Positions 50,228 to 61,799 of a stretch of 64,000 nt of DNA are shown here, piece by piece. Position numbers and translations under genes: made by a program. The stretch covers positions 140,001 through 204,000 of the forward strand of contig JAODUP010000311.1 in assembly GCA_025642065.1 (NCBI GenBank). Reading direction: 5' to 3'. Under the pieces are notes generated by a model, which did not search any database, was not told the DNA's origin, and worked only from the letters and a program-made list of their open reading frames with translations. Each line of letters opens with the position of its first letter. Position 1 is the first letter of the stretch. Source of the stretch: Paralvinella palmiformis. Taxonomy: Eukaryota > Annelida > Polychaeta > Terebellida > Alvinellidae.

Positions 50228-50757
50228 TACACGAGGTCCTCCGCTTACGAACGAGACTCGTCTTTACGTATGTTCGTAATCGAATGTATATGTAAGTCTA
50301 ATCACACTCTCTAAATGTACGAACCGTCGGCCTCTGACCCTTAAATCATTGTGCAATAAGTACCCGAATCACTCGACTATGCTAACACATTGTTATATTT
50401 GTTATTTATGTAAGAATAACCACTCCCAACAATAAAGTATATTGTCATCGGCTGTACGCTTAGGAGACATAATGAATACGTCAAAAAAACACACACACAA
50501 AAACCAAGCAATCCTAAAAGGCGGGTAATCCAAGATGATGTGTGACGGGAACTGAGAGAATCTTCCTCCTCGGCTAGGTGACACTTGACGACGTATTCTT
50601 CCACGCGCGCCACACCGCAATCTAGTTCGCTGATCAGTAACTACGAACCGTTGTCAATAAATCGTAACGACAACTTCTAAACGCTTATGGGGGGGGGTCG
50701 TTCATAACGGCGAGTTGTGGTAAGTCGGAGCCGCCGTAACCCGATCACTTCCTGTAC
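50228..50757 (-). mobile_element. pogo/Tigger-like DNA transposon, deletion derivative
   Basis: About 530 bases with TA-bordered, partly matching inverted ends: TACACGAGGTCCTCCGCTTA on the left, and TACAGGAAGTGATCGGG then CTCCGACTTACC on the right (minus strand). The subterminal motif GCTTACGAAC and the TACAG-type end resemble pogo/Tigger members of the Tc1/mariner superfamily. On the minus strand an ATG at about 50472 opens MSPKRTADDN, a plausible transposase start, but the reading breaks within about 20 codons. Overlapping frames at 50377-50620 are leader and remnant sequence. The family assignment is tentative. Confidence 0.4.
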
Positions 50758-50889
50758 AGTAAGAGGCTAAACCATCTGAGTTAATACATCAGAGTTGCGA
50801 TCCATCAAAAGAACGGCAGTAGCTAGAAAATTATTTACACAAATAATATCTGATTGGAGATCATCAAAATTATCAATTAATATGTTTAC

Positions 50890-51640
50890 GGATTCGGTTT
50901 TGGTTAAAGTGCGTGTCTACCCATATGACAGCCATCAAGAAATATCTCAGGATCTGTTCCTTTAAACCCTAGATCTGCCAAAAACAAGACATTATCGCTC
51001 TACGATTACATAGTATCCAATAGTATCCAATGAACATGGCTAGGAAACACCGTGGATTTGTGTTGCGTATCTAAGAACTTGTCTCCTGTGGATATGCAAC
51101 GAAACATGTGCCCGGATGGGAATAAAAAGACACGAAGATGGTGTTGCTTTAATATACTAGACTGGTCTATCATTGCATCTTCTTGTACCTAGTCATGATG
51201 TAAATTACACCCTTGAGCATATGGACTCTGACCTGGATCAATTGGACTGAAAGTGTGCCTTGCAGTAGTATGCCGTCCACCACCATCCAAGGACAATGGA
51301 CTTAGAAGCAGTATGTTCGTACAAGAGGAATGGGCTGCATTTCTAGCCAGATACATTTTAATTATTGGTGACTTGAACTTCCACCTGGATAATTTTTCAC
51401 TAGTTTAATCCAATCAACATGTGCCTATATCAACGTATGTCAACATTTATCAACATATGTCAACATATGTCAATATATGTCAACATATATCAACATATGT
51501 CAACATATGACAACAGATGTCTATGGTCACACTTTGGATGTCGGCATCAGTAGGGACTGTAGCTCTGTTGTGTGCAATCTGTATGTCACTGACTCTGGGC
51601 TATGCGACCATTTGGGCAAGTTATCAAGTTGTAATGGCAT
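50890..51640 (+). pseudogene. LINE endonuclease domain fragment with internal tandem expansion
   Basis: Pieces in order: LNPRSAKNKTLS-type sequence (about 50965-51000), DYIVSNEHG-type (about 51003-51040), VCLAVVCRPPPSKDNG (51253-51300), EEWAAFLARYILIIGDLNFH (51328-51387) ending in a stop after SLV (51405), then after the repeat GHTLDV.ISRDCSSVV (about 51525-51575) and DSGLCDH (about 51590-51610). These are conserved blocks of the apurinic-type endonuclease of CR1/L2-group LINEs. The reverse transcriptase does not follow. Confidence 0.8.
51411..51516 (+). repeat. ~11-bp minisatellite in the LINE endonuclease
   Basis: About ten copies of TATGTCAACA and variants (TATATCAACA, TATGTCAATA). It lies between the GDLNFH block and the GHTLDV block, the same protein interval where the 65-bp array sits in the LINE at 27961. 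Confidence 0.85.
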
Positions 51641-51705
51641 TAATATTTGATTATATTTAGCATTAGAGACGTTAAGTTTGTGTAATAAATACTGAAGAAT
51701 GTCCT

Positions 51706-51707
<2 letters not shown>

Positions 51708-51753
<46 letters not shown>

Positions 51754-51755
51754 CT

Positions 51756-51852
<97 letters not shown>

Positions 51853-51863
51853 ATATATATATA
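51708..51863 (+). repeat. (CT)n-(TA)n-(GA)n, self-complementary
   Basis: CT run (51708-51756), TA run (51757-51792) and GA run (51793-51849), then a short TA run. The CT and GA arms are complementary, so the block is a near-perfect palindrome of more than 130 bases. Confidence 0.95.
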
Positions 51864-51899
51864 GAGAGAGAGCGTCTATCACATATGTTATTTAAAACA

Positions 51900-52680
51900 T
51901 CAAGTTGTATCAATAAATAAATAGCATATGTTATTGAATGTATTAAACCCATGTTCTTTTTATTTATGTTATTTAATCGACTTATGTTAATCATTTAGTT
52001 ATCTCCCTGTCTGTCTTCTTTTAATCTCGATCTCAACTTTGTAACTATTCAGATTATGTTATGCCAAAATTTATATCAGCTTCGGCATCGCCTGTTGATT
52101 GAATTGTAAACCTATTTGTACTAACTCTATCATTTCACATATAGTTATAGCAATCAGATAATATTGATATTTAAAAATATATTGATATTTAAAAGATATA
52201 TTGCATTTTGCTTAAAACAGACAGTTTATGTAAATGCCATAGAAGTATTTAATATTAACAGATAATAACGGGCATCTCTAAAAACCATATTTACCACGCG
52301 TATGAATGTCTTGATTAAAAATAGAATTACGTTCAGTTATTACCCCGTTATCTGAAGTTATGACGTTACCACAAGAAATCCAAAGGCTGATATTGATAAT
52401 TATAGTCATAACAACAAAGTCTTATAAAATATGTACAATATTGTAAAATATGTCTAATACTCGAATACATTATGGCATGTTATTGCGATTCTCAAAAATA
52501 AAATCGCAAGAACTACGATTATTATTATTATATCTGCAAATCTGAAAGAAGTTGCTGTCCTCTCAAAAGACTGGAGAATCGAGAACATATTAAAATAATA
52601 AACGTAATATCCATAGAACACTGAAACAACATTTGTCATTCGAATAAGAGCTTCTAAATAGTCATTATGTTTAAAACATT
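51900..52680. other. No recognisable gene or repeat
   Basis: AT-rich single-copy sequence. A short ATATTGATATTTAAAA duplication lies at about 52160-52195. Confidence 0.45.
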
Positions 52681-52683
52681 TGC

Positions 52684-53005
52684 TTAAGAGGCAATTATTA
52701 AGTATATTGATATTTTATTCTCGGGTTGACATTTAAGTTCCTTCGGTACTTCTGATCCATAACATCTGTCTCTTATATTTTCATGCACTTTCTTCCTGTC
52801 ATCTTCTGCAGGTTGAGTGGGCAGAAGCATTTGGAAACTGATGGAATCACTGTAAGGTCCAACTAAGCATATTTCAACTTTATATAATGAATTGCCTCTT
52901 CTCCTTTGGAAATTCATTGAGAAACATTCTCTTTGGCATAAGAAATTGAAAAAGGTTAACGTCATAGATTTGTCAGTCTCTGTGTCAATGCTTTTTATCC
53001 ACTGC
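52684..53005 (-). other. Candidate exon or gene relic, identity unknown
   Basis: Minus-strand open stretch ending at a stop near 52684. It contains non-repetitive, charge-balanced sequence such as YKVEICLVGPYSDSISFQM and AEDDRKKVHENIRDRCYG. Upstream, TTCATCTTGGCAG at about 53008 would serve as a splice acceptor. The 129-codon version of this frame that starts at 53073 begins in a CA-rich tract and is not a credible start. I recognise no domain. It could be an exon, a transposon piece or chance. Confidence 0.25.
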
Positions 53006-53103
53006 CAAGATGAACAAAAACACCCACACACTTGCGATACTAGGCGCGCGCATGCACAAACACACGCACACACGCACGCAGAAACACGAGAAAAAATTGT
53101 GTC

Positions 53104-53727
53104 GTAGAGTTATTAAAGCCTTTGCGTTAAAATTGGCTCACTTAAATTATTTTACAAAACCAAAGTACTTAGGACGAAAATTCCGTTTCTGCGTGAACCA
53201 AATTAATAAGTCGTGGGTAAGAAATATAACAAATATTTTGAGATTCACAACTTTTTCTATTGCGAAATTAATCAGAAATATTATTAGGCTGGCTTTGTCT
53301 CTCTCTTTTTTTCAAACGCAGCTTGTTAAAGCTAAATCAATTTAGTGAGCCACAGAGCGCTTTGTTAAGGAATTATCAAAAGGTTCTTCTTTTGAATTTA
53401 AGAAAGCTTATAGTGGGACATCTTCCGGGATTAATCAAAGACCTCTCATCTTCACCAGTAATGACTCTCCCACCCCCCAAAAAGGCCACTGACAAAATAA
53501 ATGAAACACATTACAAAATTAATAATTCATCAATATTTGGTGTACAGTTTGTAACAAGGAGTTCTGGATCCGGCAGAAATAAGAACTGTAATTCGGCATA
53601 TACTGTTACGAAATTGGGTCAAAAGATTCCTGATTCAACCTTTTGGAAAAGATCAAATTTTAATTTAATTAACCAGCATTTAAAACTAAAACATAATTAT
53701 TTCAGGGAAATTACCTGTAATAAATGA
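53104..53727 (+). other. Candidate decayed open region in two overlapping frames
   Basis: Two non-repetitive frames overlap: one to 53345 (basic, for example LNYFTKPKYLGRKFRFCVN) and one at 53323-53727 (for example FGVQFVTRSSGSGRNKNCN). A single frameshift near 53330 would make about 200 codons continuously open. That is long for this base composition, although chance remains possible. No family is recognised; lysine and asparagine richness may simply reflect AT content. Confidence 0.25.
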
Positions 53728-53794
53728 CATAACTGAACAAATTTAATATAAATGAATAACCTATTTATAATATAAATTACAAGTTAGCGCACAT

Positions 53795-53825
53795 CACACA
53801 CACACACAGACGCACACACACACAT

Positions 53826-53870
<45 letters not shown>
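53795..53870 (+). repeat. (CA)n-(TA)n microsatellite
   Basis: CA units with a few interruptions, then TA. It abuts the 3' end of the antisense family 2 SINE. Confidence 0.95.
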
Positions 53871-53871
<1 letters not shown>

Positions 53872-53875
<4 letters not shown>

Positions 53876-53990
53876 CAGTTCTGGATGAAAAACTCCTCCT
53901 ACTATTGAGCCACGGACGGGATTCGAACCATTAGTAAGAACGTCTCACGCTCTAACCCATGAATACACTGAGCTACAAAAAAAACTATTT
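53872..53990 (-). mobile_element. tRNA-derived SINE, family 2, antisense copy
   Basis: On the minus strand: GTAGCTCAGTGTATTCATGG (A-box region), GGTTAGAGCGTGAGACG, B box GGTTCGAATCCCGTCC, then GTGGCTCAATAGTAGGAGG. Better preserved than the copy at 14735. The 3' end runs into TA/TG repeats, which may be its tail. Confidence 0.6.
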
Positions 53991-53999
53991 TTATAGTGT

Positions 54000-55270
54000 A
54001 ATTCTAGTTCGTACGGAAATGAACGAATTTTGATAAATGTTTATTTGTTTTGGATTCGCCATTGTTACTATCCCGGGAAACAAACGCATGCATTATGTCA
54101 CGAATTATACTACATTCACGTACATATGATCTGACCAATTTGGCTACATGTATATTTATAAAAACAACTCTTTTTACAATTATATACGGGAAATAAACTG
54201 AAGGTCAACATAGATCTCAAACACTTTTATAACTTGGCAATATCTCGTTAGGTCTAGCTTAGATGTGTTTCATTGTGCCTCATATCACAAAACAGCCACA
54301 AAAAGTACACAAATTTGGATGTTAGAGAACTGATAAACTCCCACTAAACTTTCTAGTACACAATTCTCCATCGCCCACAAACACACACACACACACACAA
54401 ACACGTATCCGACTTCAGAAAAATTAGTTGTACAACGTCACAACAAGGGTTGCCAGGTCAAAGCCATATTTCAATACCAACGGGCCTCGAAAACAAGACC
54501 CCCAAATAGTCAAAATAATCCCAAGAGACAGCCATACCGCTAAACATATATTTGTAAAGTGCATCACGCACAAAATATTGAGCTCATGGTAAGTGGACAA
54601 TCCACTGTAAGTCAGCGCCATCTGCCGTACTTTGGTGAACCAGTTTCATTTGCATTTTTATAAATACGCATTGGACATCGTAAGGCGGAGTCTCAGTTCA
54701 TCTTCATCCGCCAGGCGTCGCTTATAGCGAATTATATCAGTCAGTGCCAGTCAGCAGAACTAGTCTCGTGCATCAGCCACTGATAACTTGCTAAGGTGAT
54801 GCAGTTCAGAATAATATGTCATTAATAACGTATTTTAAACTAATAAATTCGTATGCATCTTTCTATTTACTGTATTGTATTTATTGGTTTATAGGGAGAA
54901 ATGTTAATTATCTAGTAAGTAATAAATACAAATTAATTGTGTAGTAGCACTGTATGGAACACTCTATTAATAACTTTATAAAACACGGAAATTCCTACCA
55001 TATTCTAATATTAATATAACAAACTTCATTGAACATAATATTATAAGACACACACACGTTCACGCACGCATGCATGCATATATAGTTTACTTTAATTATC
55101 TCACTAAAAACCCTGATTATGGGTGAAAACAGTATAGAGGAAACCTACTGTGTATACGTATAAACCTCGTATAAACAAGGAAAGGGGTCAAAGGAATGTA
55201 ATTTATGAAATGCCTAAGGTTATACTAACTTAACTCATATAATAAAATACTAAGAGAAAATATTTCGCTC
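54000..55270. other. Mostly unassigned sequence
   Basis: Contains a CA run (54377-54400) and mixed-composition sequence at 54640-54790, but no supported coding region. The 65-codon minus-strand frame (54424-54621) is hydrophobic and unassigned. Confidence 0.4.
54659..54700 (+). promoter_or_regulatory. TATA plus initiator-like pair
   Basis: TATAAATA (54659-54666) is followed by TCAGTT (A at 54695), which resembles an invertebrate initiator, about 36 bases downstream, in locally GC-richer DNA. The spacing is slightly long for a TATA-initiator pair, and no gene follows that I can recognise. Confidence 0.15.
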
Positions 55271-55278
55271 GATACATA

Positions 55279-55306
55279 CTCGATACATACATACATACAT
55301 ATATAC

Positions 55307-55356
<50 letters not shown>
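55279..55356 (+). repeat. (ATAC)n-(TA)n microsatellite
   Basis: Several ATAC units grade into a TA run. Confidence 0.95.
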
Positions 55357-55358
<2 letters not shown>

Positions 55359-55915
55359 AACACGATATATTTAAAATAACATTCATGTACTACATCCACT
55401 AATTTGAAACCACTAGCTATACAACAGAGTAATGTAAAACATAATACCCTCAGTATAAGAGAAACGGCTAATTGTATCTATAACAGAACACACAGCACAC
55501 AACAACGTTTGACAACATTTCTATCATGTAATAAATATATATCACAGGAAGTATCTTATTTGCAGTTTTGTAGTTGTGCTCTCTTGATAAGATGGCTGAT
55601 GGTTAATTAATGAGGTAGACTCCGTCAAAACTCTTAATCATTTCACTAAGGGTGTGTATGTTCAAGAAGTGACATTAAGACGAACGGAGGTTTAGAGTCC
55701 CTAATGTAAATTAATATTTTGATCATATCAAGATCTGTCGTCTTCAGTTTCCTTATGACAGAACACTTCTGCGTGACAGACAATAAACCAGAGAGAGTAA
55801 TTCTCAACTAATTGATACACGTGTCAGTCCCTTGGACGGCTGCCGTGTCTTAGGTTATATGGCCTCTAGCTCTGCAGGGGAGGTGCTATGGTGAGGGTGA
55901 GCTTATGTGAGAGTA
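55357..55915. other. No recognisable gene or repeat
   Basis: Single-copy AT-rich sequence. The 68-codon frame at 55404 (plus) has no support. Confidence 0.45.
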
Positions 55916-55917
55916 GA

Positions 55918-56104
55918 AGTGTGTGTGCGTGTGTGTGTGTGTGTGCGTGTGTGTGCGTGTGTGTGTGTGTGTTTGTTTGTGTGTGTGTGTGTGTGGTGTG
56001 CGTATGCGTATGTGCTTGTGTGTGCTTCTGTGTGCCTGTGTGTGTACTCCTGTGTGTGTGCGTGCATGCGTGTGTGGTGTGTGTATGTGTGTGTGTAAGT
56101 TTTC

Positions 56105-56176
<72 letters not shown>
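55918..56176 (+). repeat. (GT)n-rich and (TA)n compound microsatellite
   Basis: GT units with many single-base interruptions (55918-56098), then a perfect TA run (56107-56176). The cysteine/valine-rich frames here are repeat translations. Confidence 0.97.
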
Positions 56177-56177
<1 letters not shown>

Positions 56178-56469
56178 CTCTTATCCATATAAATATATGT
56201 ACACACATATACATATATTACACTCTAGACACCAAACGGGAGCATGGTTGTAGGAGTCTTGGGGCAATCGTCACCACGCTAAAACTCCACCCAATTGTTG
56301 AATATATTTGCCTGCAAGTCGCGATACTTCTTCTTCTGCAATCTCTTTAGTTTCCTATCAAATACGAGTCGCATCTGGTTGCTGAGATATCATCAATAAT
56401 CCAAGTTGTAGCTCACTAGTGCCATCAGTTGGTCTATTGATGCCTCTGCTTTTAGCCTCTTGAATGTGT

Positions 56470-56484
56470 TGGGGGGGGGGGGGG
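56470..56484 (+). repeat. Poly-G run inside the MULE pseudogene
   Basis: Fourteen G on the plus strand (proline codons on the coding strand). The frame continues through it, from EIDVVA on one side to NTFKRLK on the other. Confidence 0.8.
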
Positions 56485-56545
56485 CAACGACATCAATTTC
56501 TAGAGATAGCGATGGGTACACCTGACTCAGTCCAAGATCTTCAAT

Positions 56546-56669
56546 CTGTAATATTCAAACGTTGTTTTATTTATTATAATTGACATGACATGTTTGAACT
56601 TTTCAGTAGTACCAATTAATTTCATTTAATGTCGTTTTTATTAATACCATAAATATAATTATACTTTAC
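56546..56669 (-). other. Spliceosomal intron of the MULE pseudogene
   Basis: On the coding strand the donor is AAG/GTAAAG (56670/56669) and the acceptor TATTACAG/ATTGAAG (56546/56545), length 124, phase 0. Removing it joins SQAIWRK to IEDLGL, where the protein family reads WRK-x-x-E-L-G-L without a gap. A second intron between about 57421 and 57612 is likely from the interrupted FLYWCH domain, but its exact sites are unclear. Confidence 0.65.
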
Positions 56670-57790
56670 CTTCCTCCATATAGCCTGAGACCAGTGAAAC
56701 GAGCAGCCCTTTATTGGCACATTGGGAACGATAGAAGCAGCAGCCCTCCACAAGGTTCATTCAATGTCTATCACCAAACGTTACATCGTTCGTTCTTGTG
56801 GTAACATCTCAAAGATAGCCTTCAAAATAGCCGTGTAATCCCTGTTTCGGCAGCCCGACGTCTGGCAGAATACTAGATGAATCTGTTTGGCGCGGTCATT
56901 CTGGCGAAATAAGACGTGTATGCTGAACAGCTCAGTGAACGGCTCCTGTACCAAGTTGAACTTATCGTAGCCATGCCAGCATTTAAATCGTGAAAGAAGC
57001 TGCAGCTGTTATTCTGTAACAATAATAAGGTGTCGCTTCCTCTGAACACTGATGTCTCATTTCAAAACGTTTTCTGGAATAAATTTGATCTGCAATTCAA
57101 ATTGGAGATCAGATGGGTTCTTGGGTCTGCTGGTTTGCCGGGAGTAGTTCGCGTTGTGTATCCATCAATGCTGGACTAAGTGAAGATCCAAGGTTTTCTT
57201 CCACCATTTGACTAACAGTTGTCCCCGCGGATCTGAACGGATTTAGCCTGGCCTCGTCCTTCATTGCGACTGCACCTTGTGAGGCGACTTTCGGCTTCAT
57301 GGCAGTGTATCCCGAGGCCTCGTTGGGACTCTTCCTCTGTCTCCGAGACTGTTGCAAGGCAGTATTTAACCTGGACTTTTATCATGGAACACCTCCGTAC
57401 CATGGTACCATCTGAAAAGCCTATAATAGACATATATTACTGTTGTGTATTATGAATTTAATAACTTGATTTATTTTTCATTCGTTTGTGGTTAATAACA
57501 GTGAATGTATCTCAACTAATGGCAATATGACCATATAAAATGAAAAATTAATACATTTCCTAATTATATATATAATTTAGTTTGGATATATACATGAAAG
57601 CTGACTTCTTACAACATATGATTAGCCGTCACTGTCAAAAAGCTTCTTCTTCACTCTTATACCAGCTGAATGTATCACCGAAAAGGTGACATCATGTTGA
57701 CTGTTATCATCTGGTGTTGGTGACTATTCAGGAAGAGAATCTTCAATGACATATTGAGGACGTGCGATAGTAGAATTACATGCACCGTAT

Positions 57791-58729
<939 letters not shown>

Positions 58730-58789
58730 ATTCATGTGTGTATATATGCATGAGTTATATACTAGCGTATTTTACACACTGTGTATTTT

Positions 58790-59650
58790 GCGCGTGTGTG
58801 CGCGTACGAGCGTGTGTGTGTGTGCATGCGTGCGTACGCATGGTGACAGCTATATACATCTCACATTATCTATTTTTTACTTCCTAACGTCGTTGTCAAG
58901 AATAACAATAAATATGTATTTCATTCTAATGCACCAGGCGTCCGAAATTTTGAATTAAAGCATTGCATATGTGACATTAGTTTTGCTGAATGGCTGAATA
59001 TATTTGTAAATGGATTCTTTTTACATTGAAATATTAAGACCAACACTTGTGTGCGACAATTCATAATATTATTTTGGTACTCCTGTTTGTATAATAGTAA
59101 CATTCATAAATATTTCAAATCCCTATGTACGTCTGTTCTGGCTGGAATCAGCCATTTTGTGCTCGTCTTGCCAGACTCCATAAAGGCTGGCTAATTTATT
59201 TCAAAACAGCTGTGCCTATGAAGTGTCTATATTCCAATATATTGTTACTCAAATGATGTTCAAACGGTGATCAAACGATGAGTTGATCTCCAAATTATAT
59301 TTTGTGATAGGAGTTTAATATATTCAGTACAATTTGATCGATCTTTAGTATGACTACGTACACCGTTTTAGGTGAGAAATAATAGGGAATTAAAAATAGA
59401 TAATTAGTTTTATTACATATATCTTTTAATTAAGCTGAGCTAAGCTTTACCGTGTACATCGTTCCACTTTAGACAATTGCTTTCAAACATAATTATCATT
59501 TATATTCCCGAATCGATGTTGGTCTTTCACCCTATACAGTATGTATAGGGTGTTACATCCGGCTCTAAATGACGTCATTTAATGAACTTTATTTTATTGT
59601 TACTATTTATCAGTATAGTTTTATCACATTATGAACGTTACACAAAATGT
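58790..59650. other. Mostly unassigned sequence
   Basis: A GT/GC-rich stretch (58790-58840) then AT-rich single-copy DNA. A short perfect inverted repeat, CCCTATACA/TGTATAGGG, lies at about 59531-59551. No gene is evident. Confidence 0.45.
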
Positions 59651-59921
59651 GTTCAGTATAATCACGTTATCTAACTGATTACTGCCTCCCCCCTCCCCCC
59701 CCCCCAACTAATCAAGTATTGCACTTTTAATTTGCCTTGAATTTTTTAGTATCTTTTTAATGTACCTTTGACAGGATCCATCGCTTCATTTAAGATAATT
59801 ACTTTCCTGCGCCCTGTTTTATTCAGTTAGCGAAGAAAGCAATTTCGTGTAATGTTTCATTATTCATAGCTGGTGTGAATGCTGTTCTTAGAGGTACATT
59901 TTAACTGTTAATTAGAGATTA

Positions 59922-60231
59922 GTGATTGATTGAGTGATTGATTGAGTGATTGATTGATTGATTGATTGATTGAGTGAGTGAGTGAGTGAGTGAGTGAGTG
60001 AGTGAGTGAGTGAGTGAGTGAGTGAGTGAGTGAGTGAGTGAGTGAGTGAGTGAGTGAGTGAGTGAGTGAGTGAGTGAGTGAGTGAGTGAGTGAGTGAGTG
60101 AGTGAGTGAGTGAGTGAGTGAGTGAGTGAGTGAGTGAGTGAGTGAGTGAGTGAGTGAGTGAGTGAGTGAGTGAGTGAGTGAGTGAGTGAGTGAGTGAGTG
60201 AGTGAGTGAGTGAGTGAGTGAGTGAGTGAGC
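59922..60231 (+). repeat. (TGAG)n microsatellite, ~260 bp perfect
   Basis: TGAT units change into an uninterrupted TGAG run from about 59970. The 183-codon minus-strand frame (repeats of SLTH) is the translated repeat. Confidence 0.98.
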
Positions 60232-60897
60232 TAGCCAGTCGGATGGCCAGAGGTAACTAATTTCAGACAGATTGATGAAGAAATAAAGACATAGAGAGAC
60301 GGATGGATAGATTGATGGATCGATGAGTAGATGATGGATAGCACAACTCAAAAGAACCGGCGTGTAACGTGCGAAGATGGCCGATATCCCACAAGATGGC
60401 GCCTCGTACGATAGTTGTATCGAAATGATAGCGGGGTGATAAATTATGGTCACTGACATACAGCAATGTGGTATTTAGGGATAAGAATATAATAGTTACA
60501 CATATCGTCTAAGCCACTCCAGAACAAACATCTTGTTGTTAATAATGCCAAACGAGATGAGGGATGGCAATGAAAATATTTGAAAGAACAATATAAATAA
60601 ATAAGATTTAATCAATATAAAGCGTGAAAGGGTTACTTCAGGAAAATAGATAGTTAACTTGTACCTATATCAAGTCAGTTATCATTTAACAATATAATGA
60701 TAACGTAGCACTTATTATAGCGCCACATATTCTAATGCTTAGTTCAGGGGCGCTTAACAATAAGAAATAAACACATTTATATTATATATAGGGTAACAAT
60801 ACTGCCTGCCCATAGTCAGCCATATGCATCTGTGAACAAGTGTAGCTTTAGCATAGATTTAGAGTTATTTAATTTGTCCGTGCTGCTCATATGAAGT

Positions 60898-60898
<1 letters not shown>

Positions 60899-60960
<62 letters not shown>
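60899..60960 (+). repeat. (TA)n microsatellite
   Basis: A perfect TA run within duplicate copy 2. Confidence 0.95.
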
Positions 60961-60963
<3 letters not shown>

Positions 60964-61569
60964 GACATACAAAACAGACAGACAATATACATAGAGAAAC
61001 AAATAAACCCACGTTTGCTTGGAAGTGTTCATCTTGGTTTGATTAACTTACAGATCCGTTTCCTTATGGATCATAAATAATAATATTGGATGTGAGGTCA
61101 TTACCTCACAGCCAAGAAATCCCCAGAAATCCTCCTAGATATAAGGATGGCCCCCATTTATTTATTCTTTATGTGACTTTATGGCTGCAACATTTCATTG
61201 CTATAATTATCAATTTTATATTCCGCTAATATTCAGCGAACGATAGATGAAAATATGACAACATGAACTAATGTTGTCGGCTTTTATGTAGCTGTTTTAG
61301 CTGCTATAATAACCTTCCTTTATTTGTAAATCATGGATTTATTTTGCTAGATACAGCTAACATAATCGATATTTGCGTTGAATGAAAGCAAGATGTTGGT
61401 ATGTTTAACGATGACTTTACCTGATCACAATTAAAATATATCTCAACTTCTTGCTAACAATTACGTATTCTATTTAATGGTGTCACCTGTTAGATAATAA
61501 TAATCTGTATATACTTCTCTTTAACGCATATTTCGCATTTTCCACGATGTTTACTTTCACTGTGAACCT

Positions 61570-61572
<3 letters not shown>

Positions 61573-61601
<29 letters not shown>

Positions 61602-61780
61602 GACGTTTACAGCCACCTTTGTGCACATGGTAGGCTAAAAGGGTCTAGTGACCACCAAATGTAATGAAGCGAAGTCAAAGATGAAACACCCTTGAGATAT
61701 GCCCGCGTCGAGATTCGAACTCGGGTGGTAGTGATTTGTGGTCCAACGCGCTACCAGTTAGACCACGGAGGCGCCCCACC
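61573..61780 (-). mobile_element. tRNA-derived SINE, family 1, copy S8, with target duplication
   Basis: A full-length antisense copy. The (GAT)n tail is at the left; on the minus strand it opens GGGGCGCCTCCGTGG, with A-box TGGTCTAACTGGTAGCGCG and B box GAGTTCGAATCTCG. A perfect 10-base duplication, TGAACCTTGA, flanks it (61563-61572 and 61781-61790). This is the youngest-looking member and the only family 1 copy outside the tandem array. Confidence 0.95.
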
Positions 61781-61799
61781 TGAACCTTGAAATGAGATA

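Larger units (their letters stand above)
56230..57790 (-). pseudogene. FLYWCH-MULE transposase-type gene, inactivated, with an intron
   Basis: Minus-strand blocks in family order: HDVTFSVIHSAGIRVKKKLF (about 57630-57690, entry to a FLYWCH zinc finger); GTMVRRCSMIKVQVKYC then ATVSE and IHCHEAE (about 57310-57405, the WxC...C...H-type core with Trp replaced by Arg); linker to 57112; ELFSIHVLFRQND, IHLVFCQTSGCRNRDYTAIL and SFHWSQAIWRK (about 56670-56935, MULE transposase core); after an intron, EDLGLSQVYP (56518-56547), FKRLKAEASIDQLMALVSY (about 56410-56465) and a C-terminus LVFDRKLKRLQKKKYRDLQA (about 56310-56370). Stops after LDY and VEF, a stop in the FLYWCH entry and missing segments make it non-functional. 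Such genes are either MULE transposons or domesticated relatives. Confidence 0.75.
59655..61500 (+). repeat. Segmental duplicate, copy 2 (partner 48085-49650)
   Basis: Colinear with 48085-49650 through the anchors listed there. It differs by a greatly expanded TGAG tract (59922-60231) and a TA tract (60899-60960) absent from copy 1, and by many substitutions. Confidence 0.7.

Noticed and set aside
59908..60459. 183-codon frame with many SLTH repeats
   Set aside because: Translation of the TGAG microsatellite. It looks like a repeat protein only because four-base units give a fixed four-residue cycle.
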